Shown here piece after piece: positions 12,384-23,294 of a stretch of 64,000 bases of DNA. Location: NCBI GenBank assembly GCA_030374765.1, contig JARGXX010000071.1, forward strand, positions 496,001 to 560,000, given 5' to 3'. This DNA is from Agarophyton chilense (Eukaryota; Rhodophyta; Florideophyceae; Gracilariales; Gracilariaceae). The position numbers and the translations under genes were made by a program. The notes beneath the pieces are model-generated. The model was not told the origin of the DNA. It did not search any database and saw only the letters and a program-made list of their open reading frames with translations. The number at the start of each line of letters is the position of its first letter. The first letter of the stretch is position 1.

Positions 12384-13021
12384 ATGCCCACTATGGCAAG
12401 TACCCAAGCAGAAAAGGAACTCGGCTTCATCCGAAACGCGGCCGACACAGTGTTGGCACCCACCCCTGCTCCCACTGCCACACAGAAAGAATGACGGACG
12501 ACAGCTCAGGCCTCTTTCATGTCGCAGAAGGAACTGGGGTGCAAGCGAAGGGTTCCGGTAAAACGAAGGGTTCCGGTAAAACGAGAGTCAGCAGCCTTGC
12601 ATGGGATGATTCTGAATGTCTTGCTCTGTGCAAAGCAGCCGAGAAAGTATACGAAGACCGTTTTGTTGGCGCCATGTGCAAACAACCGCCACATTGCAGC
12701 TTGCGGCGTTGATTGCTAGCCAGGTGCATACGCTCACCCGATATGCCGCGTGAGGCCTGCGGCAAGGAGGGCATTAAGTGTCCGTTGGAAAAGAGTAGGT
12801 GGCTCGCACGTTCAGTTTTGGGTGGCAGAAATCCGTTTGTAAAGGTGAAAGCAGCGTGGATACAGTTTTAAAACGTCATCAAAGTCGTTTTCGCCTTGGA
12901 TCTTACGGGCAATCCGCCGGAGAGCGACCTTCAGCGCGTCAAAACTGCGGTGTACAACGACCCTAATTTCAAGGCCCACGTTGCGGCGATCAAAATATCG
13001 AGATCAGAGTCACTGGAGTAG
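12384..13021 (+). pseudogene. MYB/SANT-like (NAM-associated type) gene relic
   Basis: Starts ATG 12384 (second Met 12393) with MASTQAEKELGFIRNAADTV. After a stop and a shift it continues AWDDSECLALCKAAEKVYED, which resembles the first helix of the trihelix/MYB-like domains of plant-type NAM-associated proteins (W-x-x-x-E-x-x-x-L-C). Downstream, in another frame, FALDLTGNPPESDLQRVKTA and YNDPNFKAHVAAI resemble the conserved second half, before a TAG at 13019-13021. Several frameshifts and stops. An 18-bp tandem duplication lies at 12546-12581. The family assignment is from memory of the pattern and is moderate at best; such genes are often multicopy and transposon-associated. Confidence 0.4.
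12546..12581 (+). repeat. 18-bp tandem duplication, two copies
   Basis: CGAAGGGTTCCGGTAAAA occurs twice head to tail (12546-12563 and 12564-12581) inside the MYB-like relic. The unit is a multiple of three, so it adds six residues (RVPVKR) without shifting frame. Confidence 0.8.
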
Positions 13022-15327
13022 GCATTGTGTCCTTGCAAGTGTACGGAAGTCTGTCTGTACCGAAGTACGTCTGCGCGCGAAGGAATATTGTGGCGGCCAA
13101 AGCACAGAGCCAATTAGGGAATGGGGTAGTACTCTATTTACTTTTCAATGGCTCGCGATTTGATCTCTTGATCGTGCCTTGGCACACGCAGCAGAGGTCG
13201 GACAGACCTGAAGAGATGAAATACAGTAACAATCTCCCATCTCGACCATTGTAGTCGCGGTGGTGTTCAATCGATTTTAGATTTACTCCAAAACCGACTT
13301 TATAGGGAGGCTCATGTAAAGCACCCTGCGGCCAACACAATCTTGCCACTTGGCGCCTGATTTTTAAATTATAGGTTTTTCGCAAGCGCCAGGGTGGATA
13401 TGCACCTAGGGCTTGAAATATAATGAAGGCTGCATCGAAGGAAGAAGCGAGGTACGCTTCTGAAATTGGTTTTGGCGGCTTTTGATATAAAATCGCGTGC
13501 TGTGGACGACGGATTCTTAGAGCATCACTTACACTTGATCACCTGTCATCTTGAATAAAGATATCAAATATTAACGGACACACTCTTTTTGGCTGTCATT
13601 CTTCAAGATATGCAGTAGTGAAACATACCACAGAAACGATGCATTTTACAAGGGGTAACAGGGGAGCAGGGAAAATATGCAAAAACCAACAAAAAGGGGA
13701 AAGAAAAAAGGGCAAAAGCGAGGCGCAAGCGCGACGTCGGTAGCAAGCAATGTGTGAAAAACAGGAGGGCAAGCGATTTGAGCAAAAGTCACGTACTTTC
13801 CATTTTCATCAGTAACCAGTGAGACAATACTGTCTGGTGCTTTGGTATGATATTATGCACCAGCCCTAATATCCATGGTACTAGTGGGATATTCCCGATA
13901 TAAAAAAGAATCACGCTGGTTTTCCTGCGTTTCCGGATAAAACTTATCCCGTTTGGTCGAACTCTGAACACCGATGGCTTCTTTTTGACATTTTTTACAA
14001 ACAAACGAATATACCGCACTAGTAACAAATCCAAATGTTCGGACAGAACTCGACTTGCACTAAGTATTTTCTTCTTTTTGTAGAATCCGAGTATATTGGG
14101 GTGTCTTGTGGAGCCGTCCGTCAAACAGCAGCTTGTTAGACTATTCAGTGCTTGAGTTTATTTTTGTGGTTACGCAGACTCACACAGGGCTGCTTCAGCT
14201 GCGCAGCCCTTCTTATAGGCCTCTAGCTGGGTTCTTCTGTGTTCTCGGAATGCTAGTTTAGGCGTTAAAAAGGGACGAACTAAAATGGCTAGAAAACCCA
14301 CGAATTTTTTCAGTTTCGCAGTTCTATATATTCTCAAACTAACTTTACTCATTCAAAGATGCTAGTTTTTAGTGAAAAATGAACTAGCAAAAAACTGCAT
14401 AATCCGAAGTTTTTGCCAGCCCCAATCAGGTGTGCATAGTAAAACACTATGCATGTAATAAAAAAATTTCGCTACCCTCACTCATACTGGCGTAAAAGTA
14501 AATGAAGCCTGCCAATAGCAATAAATATCGAAATAGGATTAGAAATTTGGCACATCGGCGGAACATAGCCAAATTCCCAAATTGCCACAACGCATTTCTC
14601 AGTGCCCGCAGGCCGTCTCGACTCCTACCCACAGCCCTGCAATGAAGTGAAAGCAGAAATGCCCCAAATCGACCAGCTACTGCGCCTGAACCACTCTGAC
14701 CACCGATTCTTGGACAAACCACTCCTACTTCGTGACATCCCACACCTTGGCCATGTATCCAAATACACTCGTTCCTCTGAATCTAATTCCAAATTCCCTT
14801 CCATATGGCTAGTTTTCCTTCACTAATATCCTTCGCGGTCCTCCAATCCTTCGCCATCGGGACTCTCTAAGGTGTTTTGAAATCGCTGCTCACCATTTCT
14901 CTTCTCCCCGGCCATTATTCTTTTGAAACAGGGACCAGACATACCCTACTATACAGTTTCATCGAGACAATATTCTATGTCATGCTATTCGACTTTGCCT
15001 TCGCCCTTCACAACGGCTTCTTTGGATCCCTCCTTTCCTGTCCTATGAAACCCACAAAGCACTGCGTCAGATTGAGTACCATCGCCCCCAGATTCGCAGG
15101 CATCCTGCCTGTGATCTCGGAAAGCTATTATTTGCAGCTAGTTTAGTATGCGGCAAGATATCCGACAAAAAATCTGCGAAAAATGACGGATCGCGGATGC
15201 AGAGGCAATTTATGTTTATTTTTTAAAGTTCCAGCTAGTTTTGGCTTTCGATTCTTTATCAAAATCTTCCACAATTTGAATGGGAAACGAATGAAAAAGC
15301 CCCTGCTAGTTTACCGCCTATGTTTGG
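13022..15327. other. No recognised gene; AT-rich relic DNA
   Basis: About 2.3 kb with only short frames. The longest, 13789-14124 (-), is basic and unrecognised. Position 14236-14256 carries a 21-bp sequence also found at 27386-27406. A 7-bp inverted repeat GCTAGTT/AACTAGC occurs at about 14361-14388. GCTAGTTT recurs several times up to 15310. The upstream regulatory region of the gene at 15328 should lie at the end of this stretch, but no promoter motif stands out. Confidence 0.4.
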
Positions 15328-15765
15328 ATGCACGCCGCGGTCATTCCTGCTGCGCGCACGTCACTTTCAATTGTGTGTGCTCCTCGCCCGCTTGGATGTC
15401 ACCGACGTCCAAATGTTGCGCGTACGTCGCCACGAATGTTGCTTGATCTCAATCTGCAAGCGCACATTCTAGCAGTCAACCCTCCCTGGCTTACCAAAGT
15501 GGCTGACGCCTTCGCCACAATCAACCTGCCAAAGCCGGTCATTGAGTGGGTTCATCCCGCTTTAATGATCTTCATGGTGCTCGGCACAGCCGCGCCTGGC
15601 ACCTACATCAGCTGGACCGGGCGTCTCAACCAAGACAAACGAAAAGGTTTTGAGCAGAAAAAGTTGCACGAAATCATTATGCTCGCCTTTTTTCTGCTCG
15701 CTTTTATGGGTGGTACGGGCGGTACCCTGTCCGTCGCAATGCAAGGCTATGAAATATGGAAATCA
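15328..15765 (+). pseudogene. Plastid-targeted DUF4079-like membrane protein, 5' part
   Basis: Frame from ATG 15328. Residues 1-37 (MHAAVIPAARTSLSIVCA.. ending RTSPRM) are rich in Ala, Arg, Ser and Pro with almost no acidic residues, as in a chloroplast transit peptide. The mature part has a hydrophobic segment (PALMIFMVLGTAAPGTYISW), a basic loop (LNQDKRKGFEQKKLHE) and a second hydrophobic segment (IIMLAFFLLAFMGGTGGTLS), then MQGYEIW. This matches the first half of DUF4079 proteins, integral membrane proteins of cyanobacteria and plastids of unknown function. After about 15765 similarity stops and unrelated sequence continues in frame to 15930. A GTAAGG at 15780 could be a 5' splice site, so a lost or distant second exon is possible. 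This is the most host-like gene in the window. Confidence 0.6.
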
Positions 15766-15772
15766 AGACATG

Positions 15773-16909
15773 TCTGCGTCGGTAAGGACTCCAAAGTACT
15801 TGGGCGTCGCCCAGACTATCACCGATCAGACCACTTCGATGACAGCTGTGCCGATGTCCAACGAGCTCGACAGAGAACGTGCATTTCATATCTTGTTCAA
15901 AGATTCGCTTGTTCGCATGACATGGACTGATAATGTCGACTCTGTACATGGGGTCATGGATGCTTGGTATTATATTAATGCCATGGAAGGGACGGAAGGT
16001 ATTTCCTTGGGAAGAAGCAGCGCGAAAGAGATGCACCACTAGCCGTCCCTCTCGGCTTCTGAACAACCCGGTGTCCTTTCACGACCCAGTCCACAGAACT
16101 TCGACACAAACGCTAGCTACATCGGCAGCGATGCCGAAAGTAGAATGAGCGTGCTATTGGAGTTTGTCCTGATGAACCACCAGAAAAGGATTCAAAAGGG
16201 CCATAATGGAGATGAGATTGACTACGTCGCAAACCACAAAAACGTAGAAGATACTCCTCTGAATCGCATGCATCACGAACAGGTGCCCCACGTGCAATGC
16301 GAGTAGAGCACTGCTCCTATTCTAGCAGAAGGTACTTTGTCGCATAGCGCGACGGATGATGATGATGGTGACTCTGAACTGGCAGACGAGACGGTGAACG
16401 CTACTATTTCAAAGCCACACAGCAACCCACGCATGTGCGACACCACTCTCAGCAGTTTTGAATGGAAAAGCTCTGGAATCGCCTCGTTGAAGCGCTATGC
16501 CTTCCAGCTCCGTTCTGCTTTCATCATGGAAAACATTATTCAAGGAAAGAAAACGATTCATTTGCAGTTTGGCTCGAGGCAGCTACACTCTGTCCGTCAC
16601 TCCTCTCTAATCCATCTCAAGAGCATGATACGGGCGTCTAGTCTTAAGATGAGCAAGAGAAGCGGAATATCTGTGAGCGATTCAAGGTCTGACACGACCC
16701 GACCACTCGTTCTTCAAAGTCAAAACGATCTGCTGTCCTTACAGAACACGTTAGATCTCAGGCGCACTGAGAGGCAATCCTCAACGTCCGTTGGAAACAT
16801 TGTACATCAACTGGATATCACAAGGAAGCAGCTGAGTGAAGCTCAAACAAATTACTGGAATCAAACGCATAATGCAGTAGCCTTCGGTACGAAATGGACC
16901 TCTTGCTGA
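15773..16909 (+). pseudogene. Unrecognised protein relic, N-terminal part
   Basis: A run of protein-like sequence spread over frames: 15773 onwards in one frame (MSASVRTPKYLGVAQTITDQ.., to TAG 16040), a second piece at about 16085-16305, and 16337-16909 after a TAG. The last piece is acidic at its start (DDDDGD, 16357-16375) and ends in helical, Gln/Ser/Arg-rich sequence that continues, one frame over, into the coiled coil below. The 15773 start overlaps the end of the DUF4079-like frame, so two unrelated sequences meet there. I do not recognise the family. Confidence 0.35.
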
Positions 16910-17595
16910 AAGAGGTTGATGTACTTGCTTCAGAGAAGAAAAAGACCGCCCAGCACGAAGCAAAAGTTCTCGAGGAGAAGAAAAGGCTGATCAAGCAATT
17001 GAAGGAAAATTTGCGATTGAGAGAGGGGGAGCCCTCTGTCATGAATCAAAAACTCAAGAACGTTTCAGAACATATGGAAAATCTGGAGCGGTCCCATAAA
17101 TCTCTGGAAGGAAAAATGCGTACGTCAAAGGTTGTAGAGAGAGCTCAGGCCGTTGAGATTGCGCCACTAAATGCAAAGCTTGAGACTAGTGGGTTAATGA
17201 CAGCCAAGATTGACGACGTTATGAAGAGAGCCGACGGGATTCAGAAGGAAATATCGAAGGAGAGAGAAACCCATTTGCGGGGCATTGCCGAAGCGGTTAA
17301 ACGAAAACAGCGCATCGCCGAGGAAGCTCACAAAGAAGCCAGACTGATGGCGATGAATCATACGACCATGCTCGAAGAAGTGCGCGCAAGTGCTTTGGCT
17401 GCTGTACGTGGCAGCATAAGAGCGAATCAAGAGAGAATCCCGAGAAGAAGAGCATGGTTCGCGGGGTTTTGGAGAAGTTTTCTTCATCTAGAAAGGTTAA
17501 ACAGTGATATTTTCACGGCTTATACCGCCCGCACATCTTCTGCTGAGAAATATGGAAACAGAGGAAGGAGCGTCCGATCGAGAGGTCAATCATAG
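16894..17595 (+). pseudogene. Long coiled-coil protein fragment
   Basis: 233-codon frame. Residues 1 to about 175 are almost entirely Lys/Glu/Ala/Leu-rich heptad sequence (KEVDVLASEKKKTAQHEAKV, then LEEKKRLIKQLKENL, HMENLERSHKSLEGKM and so on), predicting a long alpha-helical coiled coil. It overlaps the end of the preceding frame by 16 bases, and the helical character runs across the junction, so a single-base frameshift in one gene is likely. The C-terminus after about residue 180 is basic and irregular. Coiled coils are not diagnostic; a cytoskeletal or vesicle-tether type protein is possible but not shown. Confidence 0.4.
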
Positions 17596-17844
17596 AAGAA
17601 GTTGTCTTAAACCAAGCACATCACCTTGATCCGTACTCTTCCTCGCTTATTACAATTTGCCCCGCTGAGTCGCATCAGGCTTCCACCTAGCTTTCGAGTA
17701 GAGGAGAGTATTCTAGAACTTTTTCCTACCAATCCTACCCGATCGTGCGCTATAACTTTCACCCACGCTGTGCGTAGAGGCCATAGCTAGGTCGCGTCAG
17801 TAATCCATTCAAGAGAGGATCTACACCGTATTTCGGTACGGATC

Positions 17845-17931
17845 TACCGTACTGCCGCTGGGGTCGAACCCAGTACCTCAAGTCCAGCATCTACCTGTCT
17901 GGTTTAGATAGGACACGGCCACTCCCCGGTA
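17845..17931 (-). repeat. tRNA-derived SINE-like head (Pol III boxes)
   Basis: Read on the minus strand, this has GTGGCCGTGT (A-box-like), GCTGGACTTGAGG (like the anticodon arm of tRNA-Ser/Leu, UGA in the loop position) and GGTTCGACCCC (B box). The T arm has a six-base loop and no proper acceptor stem closes, so it is not a functional tRNA gene. It looks like the 5' head of a tRNA-derived SINE whose body would extend down to about 17640, where no tail was identified. Confidence 0.42.
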
Positions 17932-18439
17932 CAATTCACTACCCGCGGTGGTGGAGTGTGGGGAGGGCATACAGTGCGGTGCACGCTGAAGATGTCTGCG
18001 CACTCAGGTGTTAGGAAGGAAGTCTCCCTTTTCGGGGGGCCCCCCGTCTGCGCCGATTCGAAACCGATTATGCTCAGCTTTCCTGTTTGCTGTTTCTGAC
18101 GAGTTGGGGAATCGCTTTCGACGTGAATATCCTTCACCTCTGGCGAGCGCCGCATCGTCCAAAGTCGCACGTTCAGAGTGCGACCTGTCGTCTGTGCACA
18201 TATCTAGACGACACCCGTCGGTCGAATAGTCATCCTCTTTTCCGATGGCCTAACGCAGTGCGCGGCTGATTCCTTCCAGTTCGTCTAACATTTGCGATCG
18301 CTGCACTTGCTACCCTCACTCCTGCGCATCTTCGCCGTGTATGCGGTTGCGTTGCATCTTTCGTCCCCACGTCAACTCCCAATGGTAGCCCTCATCACTT
18401 CGCTTCCCTCCCGCTTTGCCCATGTCGCGAGCAAGCCGC
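17932..18439. other. No recognised gene
   Basis: About 500 bases with frames under 90 codons on both strands and no recognised motif. The right end may contain the eroded C-terminal part of the kinase relic that follows. Confidence 0.4.
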
Positions 18440-18740
18440 TCCTCCAGCTCGCCCTTCGCTGCTACTTCTCGACGCCACATACTATTTTCTGCCGCAGAAT
18501 TTACTAGTACGACATGAGTTCCCACTCTCTTGGCGAAACACCTTGGTCAAACCAAAATCGGCGAGACGTATAAGGCCGTTGGCATCGATGAGGATTTTTT
18601 CCAGCTTTAAATCGCGGTAAACGATGCCAAGGTTTTGGAGATTCACGATGGTAATTCACGTTGTTGCTACTATATAGAAGATTCTACTTGATGGCAGCCC
18701 TTCGAAATATTTTCCGAAGCGAAAGAAAGACATGCTGCCG
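18440..18740 (-). pseudogene. AGC-type protein kinase domain fragment
   Basis: One minus-strand frame carries kinase subdomains V to VIII in order: SMSFFRFGKYFEG (near 18733), then after a TGA at 18656-18658 [20 protein letters not shown] with the catalytic Asp, [13 protein letters not shown] with the metal-binding DFG, and RTSKFCG, which matches the activation-loop T-x-S/T-F-C-G of AGC kinases (PKA/PKC/S6K group). YRD rather than HRD also fits AGC. A TAG at 18482-18484 falls where the APE motif would begin. Two in-frame stops and no N-lobe: a relic of a host gene or retrocopy. Confidence 0.7.
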
Positions 18741-19043
18741 AGCGATGGCGACAAGCGGCGCTTCATGCGAGACGGCTACTTGCCCGTGAGGCAGGCGGTA
18801 TCGTGCGTGCAGGTGGCCGCGCTGCTCTGCGTCACCTACAACTTCTATACGATCAAGCAATACACGCTACACGACTCGAACAAGGACATTCTTCAGCACT
18901 TTACAAAAACCTGCGAGCAACACGAAGGCTTAAGCTCTCTACCGCGTCGCACGCCCGTTCTCTCGCTCTGCGAGCAGAAAACCGAGATGTCTAAACGTGA
19001 GGTATTGTTATTTCAGAGTCTCTGGGAGGCGACACCACTTTAA
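18732..19043 (+). CDS. Unrecognised 103-codon reading frame
   Basis: ATG 18732 to TAA 19041. The N-terminus (KRRFMRDGYLPVRQAV) faintly resembles the opening of phytanoyl-CoA dioxygenase-like proteins (F-x-x-D-G-Y-L-x-V-R), but the rest does not support this. It abuts the kinase relic on the opposite strand. It may be a chance frame or a fragment. Confidence 0.2.
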   Translation: MLPSDGDKRRFMRDGYLPVRQAVSCVQVAALLCVTYNFYTIKQYTLHDSNKDILQHFTKTCEQHEGLSSLPRRTPVLSLCEQKTEMSKREVLLFQSLWEATPL

Positions 19044-19066
19044 AGCTTTATCATTCTCCTTTCCGT

Positions 19067-19495
19067 TTGGTGGCTGATAGGAAAGCTCAGGTGGGCCTGT
19101 TCGTGATGTGCTCCAATGATCCTGCTCGCCTACGCAGGGGAAAGTTTTCAAGACACGCTATTCGCGATTTTGTTCAATACGAGCTTTGTTTGTCTTGTCC
19201 GACCGAAGAATCGGTTAGGATCATTCCTGCTTCGATTGAAAACGGCAAGAGTGGCAAACTTCCAAATTTGTTGAACAAATCAGCCAGGTCGCAACCCAAG
19301 GCCACTCCACCAAAGCTCGACCACATGCAACGCACAGCTGATCAGCTTTTTTGGAGTTTAGAACAATTCCGCCGTTATATAAGCGAGCGCGGTGGCATCG
19401 CTTCAACTCGACGAAATGACGGAATTGAACCACCGAATGTTAGTCGGAACATATCATTCGGTGAGATGCACCTGCTACTGTCCTTGATAAAGTGA
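19067..19495 (+). CDS. Unrecognised 142-codon reading frame
   Basis: Starts at a GTG or internal ATG and ends at TAG 19493. Composition is protein-like (balanced charge; RTADQLFWSLEQFRRYISER suggests a helix), but no family is recognised and neighbours give no clue. Could be a surviving piece of a gene. Confidence 0.25.
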   Translation: MVADRKAQVGLFVMCSNDPARLRRGKFSRHAIRDFVQYELCLSCPTEESVRIIPASIENGKSGKLPNLLNKSARSQPKATPPKLDHMQRTADQLFWSLEQFRRYISERGGIASTRRNDGIEPPNVSRNISFGEMHLLLSLIK

Positions 19496-19519
19496 TTAGT
19501 GAGGCAGTTCATCACAAAG

Positions 19520-20463
19520 CTAATTCCTTACTTGCGACCTTATTGGTTTGTCAATGTTATCAGAATACATTGACTTCAACTGCGTGGTAGTAAAAACGCT
19601 ACAGCATCGGGACACCGGCGCCCAGAGCGAGCGTGTATAATCCAATTCGGTTTGTCCTGCTCTTTGACGGTGTGTGAGCACCTCAGAGTAGGTCTCCTGA
19701 ATCACCTCATCGGTTTCATTGGTTTCCAAGAGGAATTTCATCACCTCTGGGTAGGTAGTCAGTATTTCCGTCTGTTAATATACACCGCAATCATATTGCT
19801 CTGTAAGCGGCTGTGCAACATGTCGGCGGCCTGATGTTTGAGGTAAAACTGAAATAACCACATCGCGGCACCTTCTGAAAACCCCATTTTGGTCACATGC
19901 TATCTTGAACCTCTGAAGGAAGTCGATGATAGCGATAAGGTCATCTCCCGAAGTTCGGGTATCCCCCATCTGGAATCTAAGCTTCCGGTGATGCTTAGTT
20001 ATTCTCTAAGAAACCTCTTTGGTATACTTCAAGTTCTTGTTCTCCGATCTATGGGTGTAGTAGTCGACCGCCTTTGTAAAAAGGTAGTTCAACGGAACGA
20101 TCACCTGTAGGTCGGGATCAGTGTCAGAATCTGACTCCGACGAGTCATACCGTTTGGTCTTACCCTTGCGATAATTTATCCCTTCTTTGCGACCGGAACT
20201 CTTCCTGCGTTTCCGTGAACCTCTTCTGTTGTCATCCGTTGACCCTCCATCTTCTTTTTCCGAGCCCAAAGATTCCGGGCCCGACTGGTACCCCTTTCTA
20301 TTCACCCTTTTGGGTTTCTTCTTTTTATTACCAGATGACCGTCAGCATCGCTCCTCTTCCGAGCTTAACGACCCATCTTTACCGCCAGGGTCTCTGCCAA
20401 TGGGTCTCCGCACAGCTTGTAGAATTCTGCACTGTCGGAATGCAGATGGAAGATTTTTTGGCT
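19520..20463 (-). pseudogene. Retrotransposon gag remnant (minus strand)
   Basis: Pieces of one minus-strand protein: from about 20463 a basic, Ser/Lys-rich N-terminus, then DSSESDSDTDPDLQVIVPLN, NYLFTKAVDYYTHRSENKNL, then 19969-19775 TSGDDLIAIIDFLQRFKIAC and VISVLPQTSGRRHVAQPL, and 19744-19520 KFLLETNETDEVIQETYSEV. The order (acidic linker, then a helical capsid-like region) fits a Ty3-type gag of a family different from A-E. Stops at 19775 and 20006 and shifts break it. Element E starts just beyond its N-terminus, so E may have inserted into this older element. Confidence 0.45.
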
Positions 20464-20510
20464 AACTACGATGATACTCATAAGTGAGTGCAAAGGCTAG
20501 GATGAAGTTA

Positions 20511-21068
20511 TGAAGCGGCACCCCGCAGATATTCCGTGAGGTGGTGTGTTACACGTGTGATATCGGTCCTGCTACGGCGCATCCGATTCGAACCTTTGTA
20601 GGGGAATACCGGATTGGCAACGGCGCATATAGTGGGTAGCCACGTGGCATTCAGGTCTACCCTTCGTAGGCGGACGCCCATTTAGAGCTCGTTCTCCAGT
20701 ACTGTAGAGAAGTTAATCGGCTAACCAAGTTATATCTAGATATTCTTATGTGCGGCGCCCACCCCTGTGCAAAGTACTTAAGGCACAGAGGGGAGCGCCG
20801 ACTCCAAAGTAAAGGAGACAACAACGGGTTTACCAACTGTCTTGTTCCTCGTTCAGGATTCCTTAACCGGAGATCGGGACGAGCTACAACGAGTAGTTTT
20901 CCGTTCCACAGTACTAACCACCCTCATTGGCGAGTGGGGCCTTACAACCCCCATTCTAGCTCCCTAGTGTTGTGCTTTACCACATCTTCTCCTAAGCCGC
21001 AAGCACCCCTTCGGCAGTCCCGAACACTGTCGCAGGTGTCTGCTCTCTCCGTCAGAGCGGATACTACA
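20511..21068 (+). repeat. Element E 5' LTR (left end uncertain)
   Basis: The right end is fixed by comparison with element A: LTR end ..CTACA, dinucleotide AG, then primer site. The left end is a guess at TGAAGCGGCACCCC (20511), which resembles the TGAAGAGCAACG start of the element C LTR and lies just past the gag remnant on the other strand. Confidence 0.45.
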
Positions 21069-21070
21069 AG

Positions 21071-21088
21071 TAGCCTCCCGACTTAGAA
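21071..21088 (+). promoter_or_regulatory. Element E primer binding site
   Basis: TAGCCTCCCGACTTAGAA, two mismatches from the TGGTCTCCCGACTTAGAA of elements A, B and C, at the same two-base spacing from the LTR end. Primes minus-strand DNA synthesis. Confidence 0.65.
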
Positions 21089-21290
21089 ACACTGTGGTTG
21101 GCTACTACAAATATTTCGAACCTGGAACGTGAAATCGATACCGATATTGAATTCGAGTGGAACAGGATCTCGTTAACGGTTTCAAAACACGTCCACGTCC
21201 AGCTATTACGGAGTTCCGTAGTTTACTATGCTGTCGTATTCAATTGAAGACCTCAGTTATTTTGTCTCCGAACATTGGATTTGTTCGAAA

Positions 21291-23294
21291 TGCAGAAAAC
21301 GAAGAACCAGCCTAATACTGGTGCCCCGGGTCTTTCAGACCCACGTACGCCACCGAGGGTCGCCTCGTCTACAAAAGCCGGGGAGCGACTATACCGTCAG
21401 GCGATGACAAGCTCTCGTTTGGTAACCGATAGACGAGATCTTCCGGATGTAGCCATGTCCGTGCAGTTGACTATTGAACCAATCACGGAGGCCGATGGTT
21501 CCTATAGTGAACCCTCGTCGAGAAGAAATAAACCCCATGTCCGCGGTTGTGAGAACCCTGCGAGAGGATTTGAACCAATTAATGGAAAGGCATAGTACTG
21601 CTCCGGAGGCTTTACCGGGCCTGACCGTTGACATTGAGAAAATACTCTCTCGAGTTAACCCTCGTCTGGAACGCCTGGAGGCAGTACTGAATTCGTAGAC
21701 TACCGCTACCCAAGTCGTGAGAGACGAAAATGAAATCCTCTTGAGGGAAGAGCGTTCTAGGAAATCGGAGTCGAGACGTCGCAAGAAACGCAAGTCCAAG
21801 CCGGACACTAACAATGTGTCATCAGGAGCGGAGGATGAGGTCTCCAGTTCTGACGAGTCTGATTCGCCAAATACGTCCACTGACGATTCCAGTGATGATG
21901 ATCATCATAGTTCCCGTTGTAGGAAGAGGAACAAGTCTTCTTGGCTATGAAGGAAGAAAGGTCCTAAGTACAAGCGTCTCAGGCCACTTCTTTGTACGAA
22001 TCCGTTGTATGGGAAGGTCCTGGGCTACAGGTATTATCGACTAAAGAGAGGAGGAAAGAATAGATCGGGTCGCGAAACCTCAAAGGTTAAGGACCACATT
22101 AGGCGGTTGAAGATTGGACTGAATGATCTAGTCTTTGATGGAAAAACGCACATTCTCGTTATCGAGTTCCTTACTCGTTTCCTTACCGAGGCGAACCCAT
22201 TACAAATGAGTGAACCTCAAGCTTGGGTTTCATTACAACATTTCTTAACGGGTTTTGCGTCCGAGCAATATCGTTCCGTTTGTTGATCCCTGACAGCAAA
22301 CGAAGGGGGTATAACATCCTGGCGAAAGGCAGTACAGTACTTGCTGCGAAGCTATGCGACATCAAACGCAATCCGACAGTCTATCTGCGGTCTTCGTGAT
22401 GTAACGCAGAAACCTGGTGAGGGAGAAGCTGAGTACAGCTCTAGGCTTAACAAAATGGCCACGCGCTGTGGAAACGTTCACGTAACGGAGGACAAGATTA
22501 CCTTGTTCATCGATGGGCTCAATCCCACTACAAAATCTCTAGGGGCTCGATTTCGAGAGACGCATGAGAGAACCCCATTTCTGGACTTGGTTCACTTTTC
22601 GTAAGCTGAAGGTGACGCGGGAAGAGCTCGTGTATTTACGCGGAACACCACAACGCTTGGTGCATCCAAAGCAGAGGAAAGACGCAAACAAGCCGTGAAA
22701 CCCACCCGAAAGGTGTTAAACCTGGATTATCCAGTTGACTCTCGAGAGTCGTCGTTCGTTAGACACGATAACCAATCGCAACACGATGCTATTCACCTTA
22801 TGGATTATTGGCACTCATCGGTGCTTAAAGAGGATCCACTCCACTCAGAATCCCCGGAGGAAGAAGCTCTAATGGCTATGGAGGGCAGACGCCCAGTACC
22901 CCGTGCATACATGAAACACCCGGATGGAGGAGTCAAGAATGTAAAACCTGAATGGGTGGACACGCAAATATGGTATTGATCACCATCAATGTCCGCAGAA
23001 CGCCGTTAAGCGTAAATTTGCTATCTGTGTTATGGCCGTCATCATCTGTCTTCAGAATATACCCTCCCGGCAAAAGATTTAGTTCGCGTCCTCACGAATT
23101 ACGAGGCTGTCTCAGTGGAGAAAAGAACCCGCGTGCCAGCTGGTACCTACTGGAAGGCGAAAGCATGGCTTAGCTACCATCCTGGACGTCAATCTGGAGC
23201 TCCAGTAATTCAGAACACTGAAGCACCACAGGCTAATTCGCAAGTTGGAAGTAACTCCTCAAGGGCGGACGGCCCGCTTCAGTCGGGAAACTAA
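21291..23294 (+). pseudogene. Element E gag
   Basis: Begins near ATG 21291 (MQKTKNQPNTGAPGLSD). Visible blocks match gag of A-C: NPLYGKVLGYRYYRLK (about 22000), KVKDHIRRLKIGLNDLVFDG, AVQYLLRSYATSNAIRQSI, GLRDVTQKPGEGEAEYSSRL and ITLFIDGLNPTTKSL. The knuckle at about 23018-23060 reads CYLCYGRHHLSSEY, so the last Cys is Tyr. Stops occur at several places (for example 21948, 22284, 22602, 22977) and there is at least one shift. It ends QSGN-TAA at 23292-23294, directly after a slippery heptamer. Confidence 0.72.
23285..23291 (+). promoter_or_regulatory. Element E -1 frameshift heptamer
   Basis: G GGA AAC in the gag frame, immediately before the gag TAA. This is a canonical X-XXY-YYZ slippery site, the type used in simian retrovirus gag-pro. 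The frame one base back is open from here through about 85 codons towards the protease, and pol motifs lie in that frame. Confidence 0.6.

Noticed and set aside
17845..17931. Functional tRNA-Ser gene on the minus strand
   Set aside because: T loop has six bases, no seven-pair acceptor stem closes, and the D arm is malformed; kept only as a SINE-like head.
18732..19043. Phytanoyl-CoA dioxygenase gene
   Set aside because: Only a short N-terminal resemblance; no iron-binding H-x-D or downstream motif is present.
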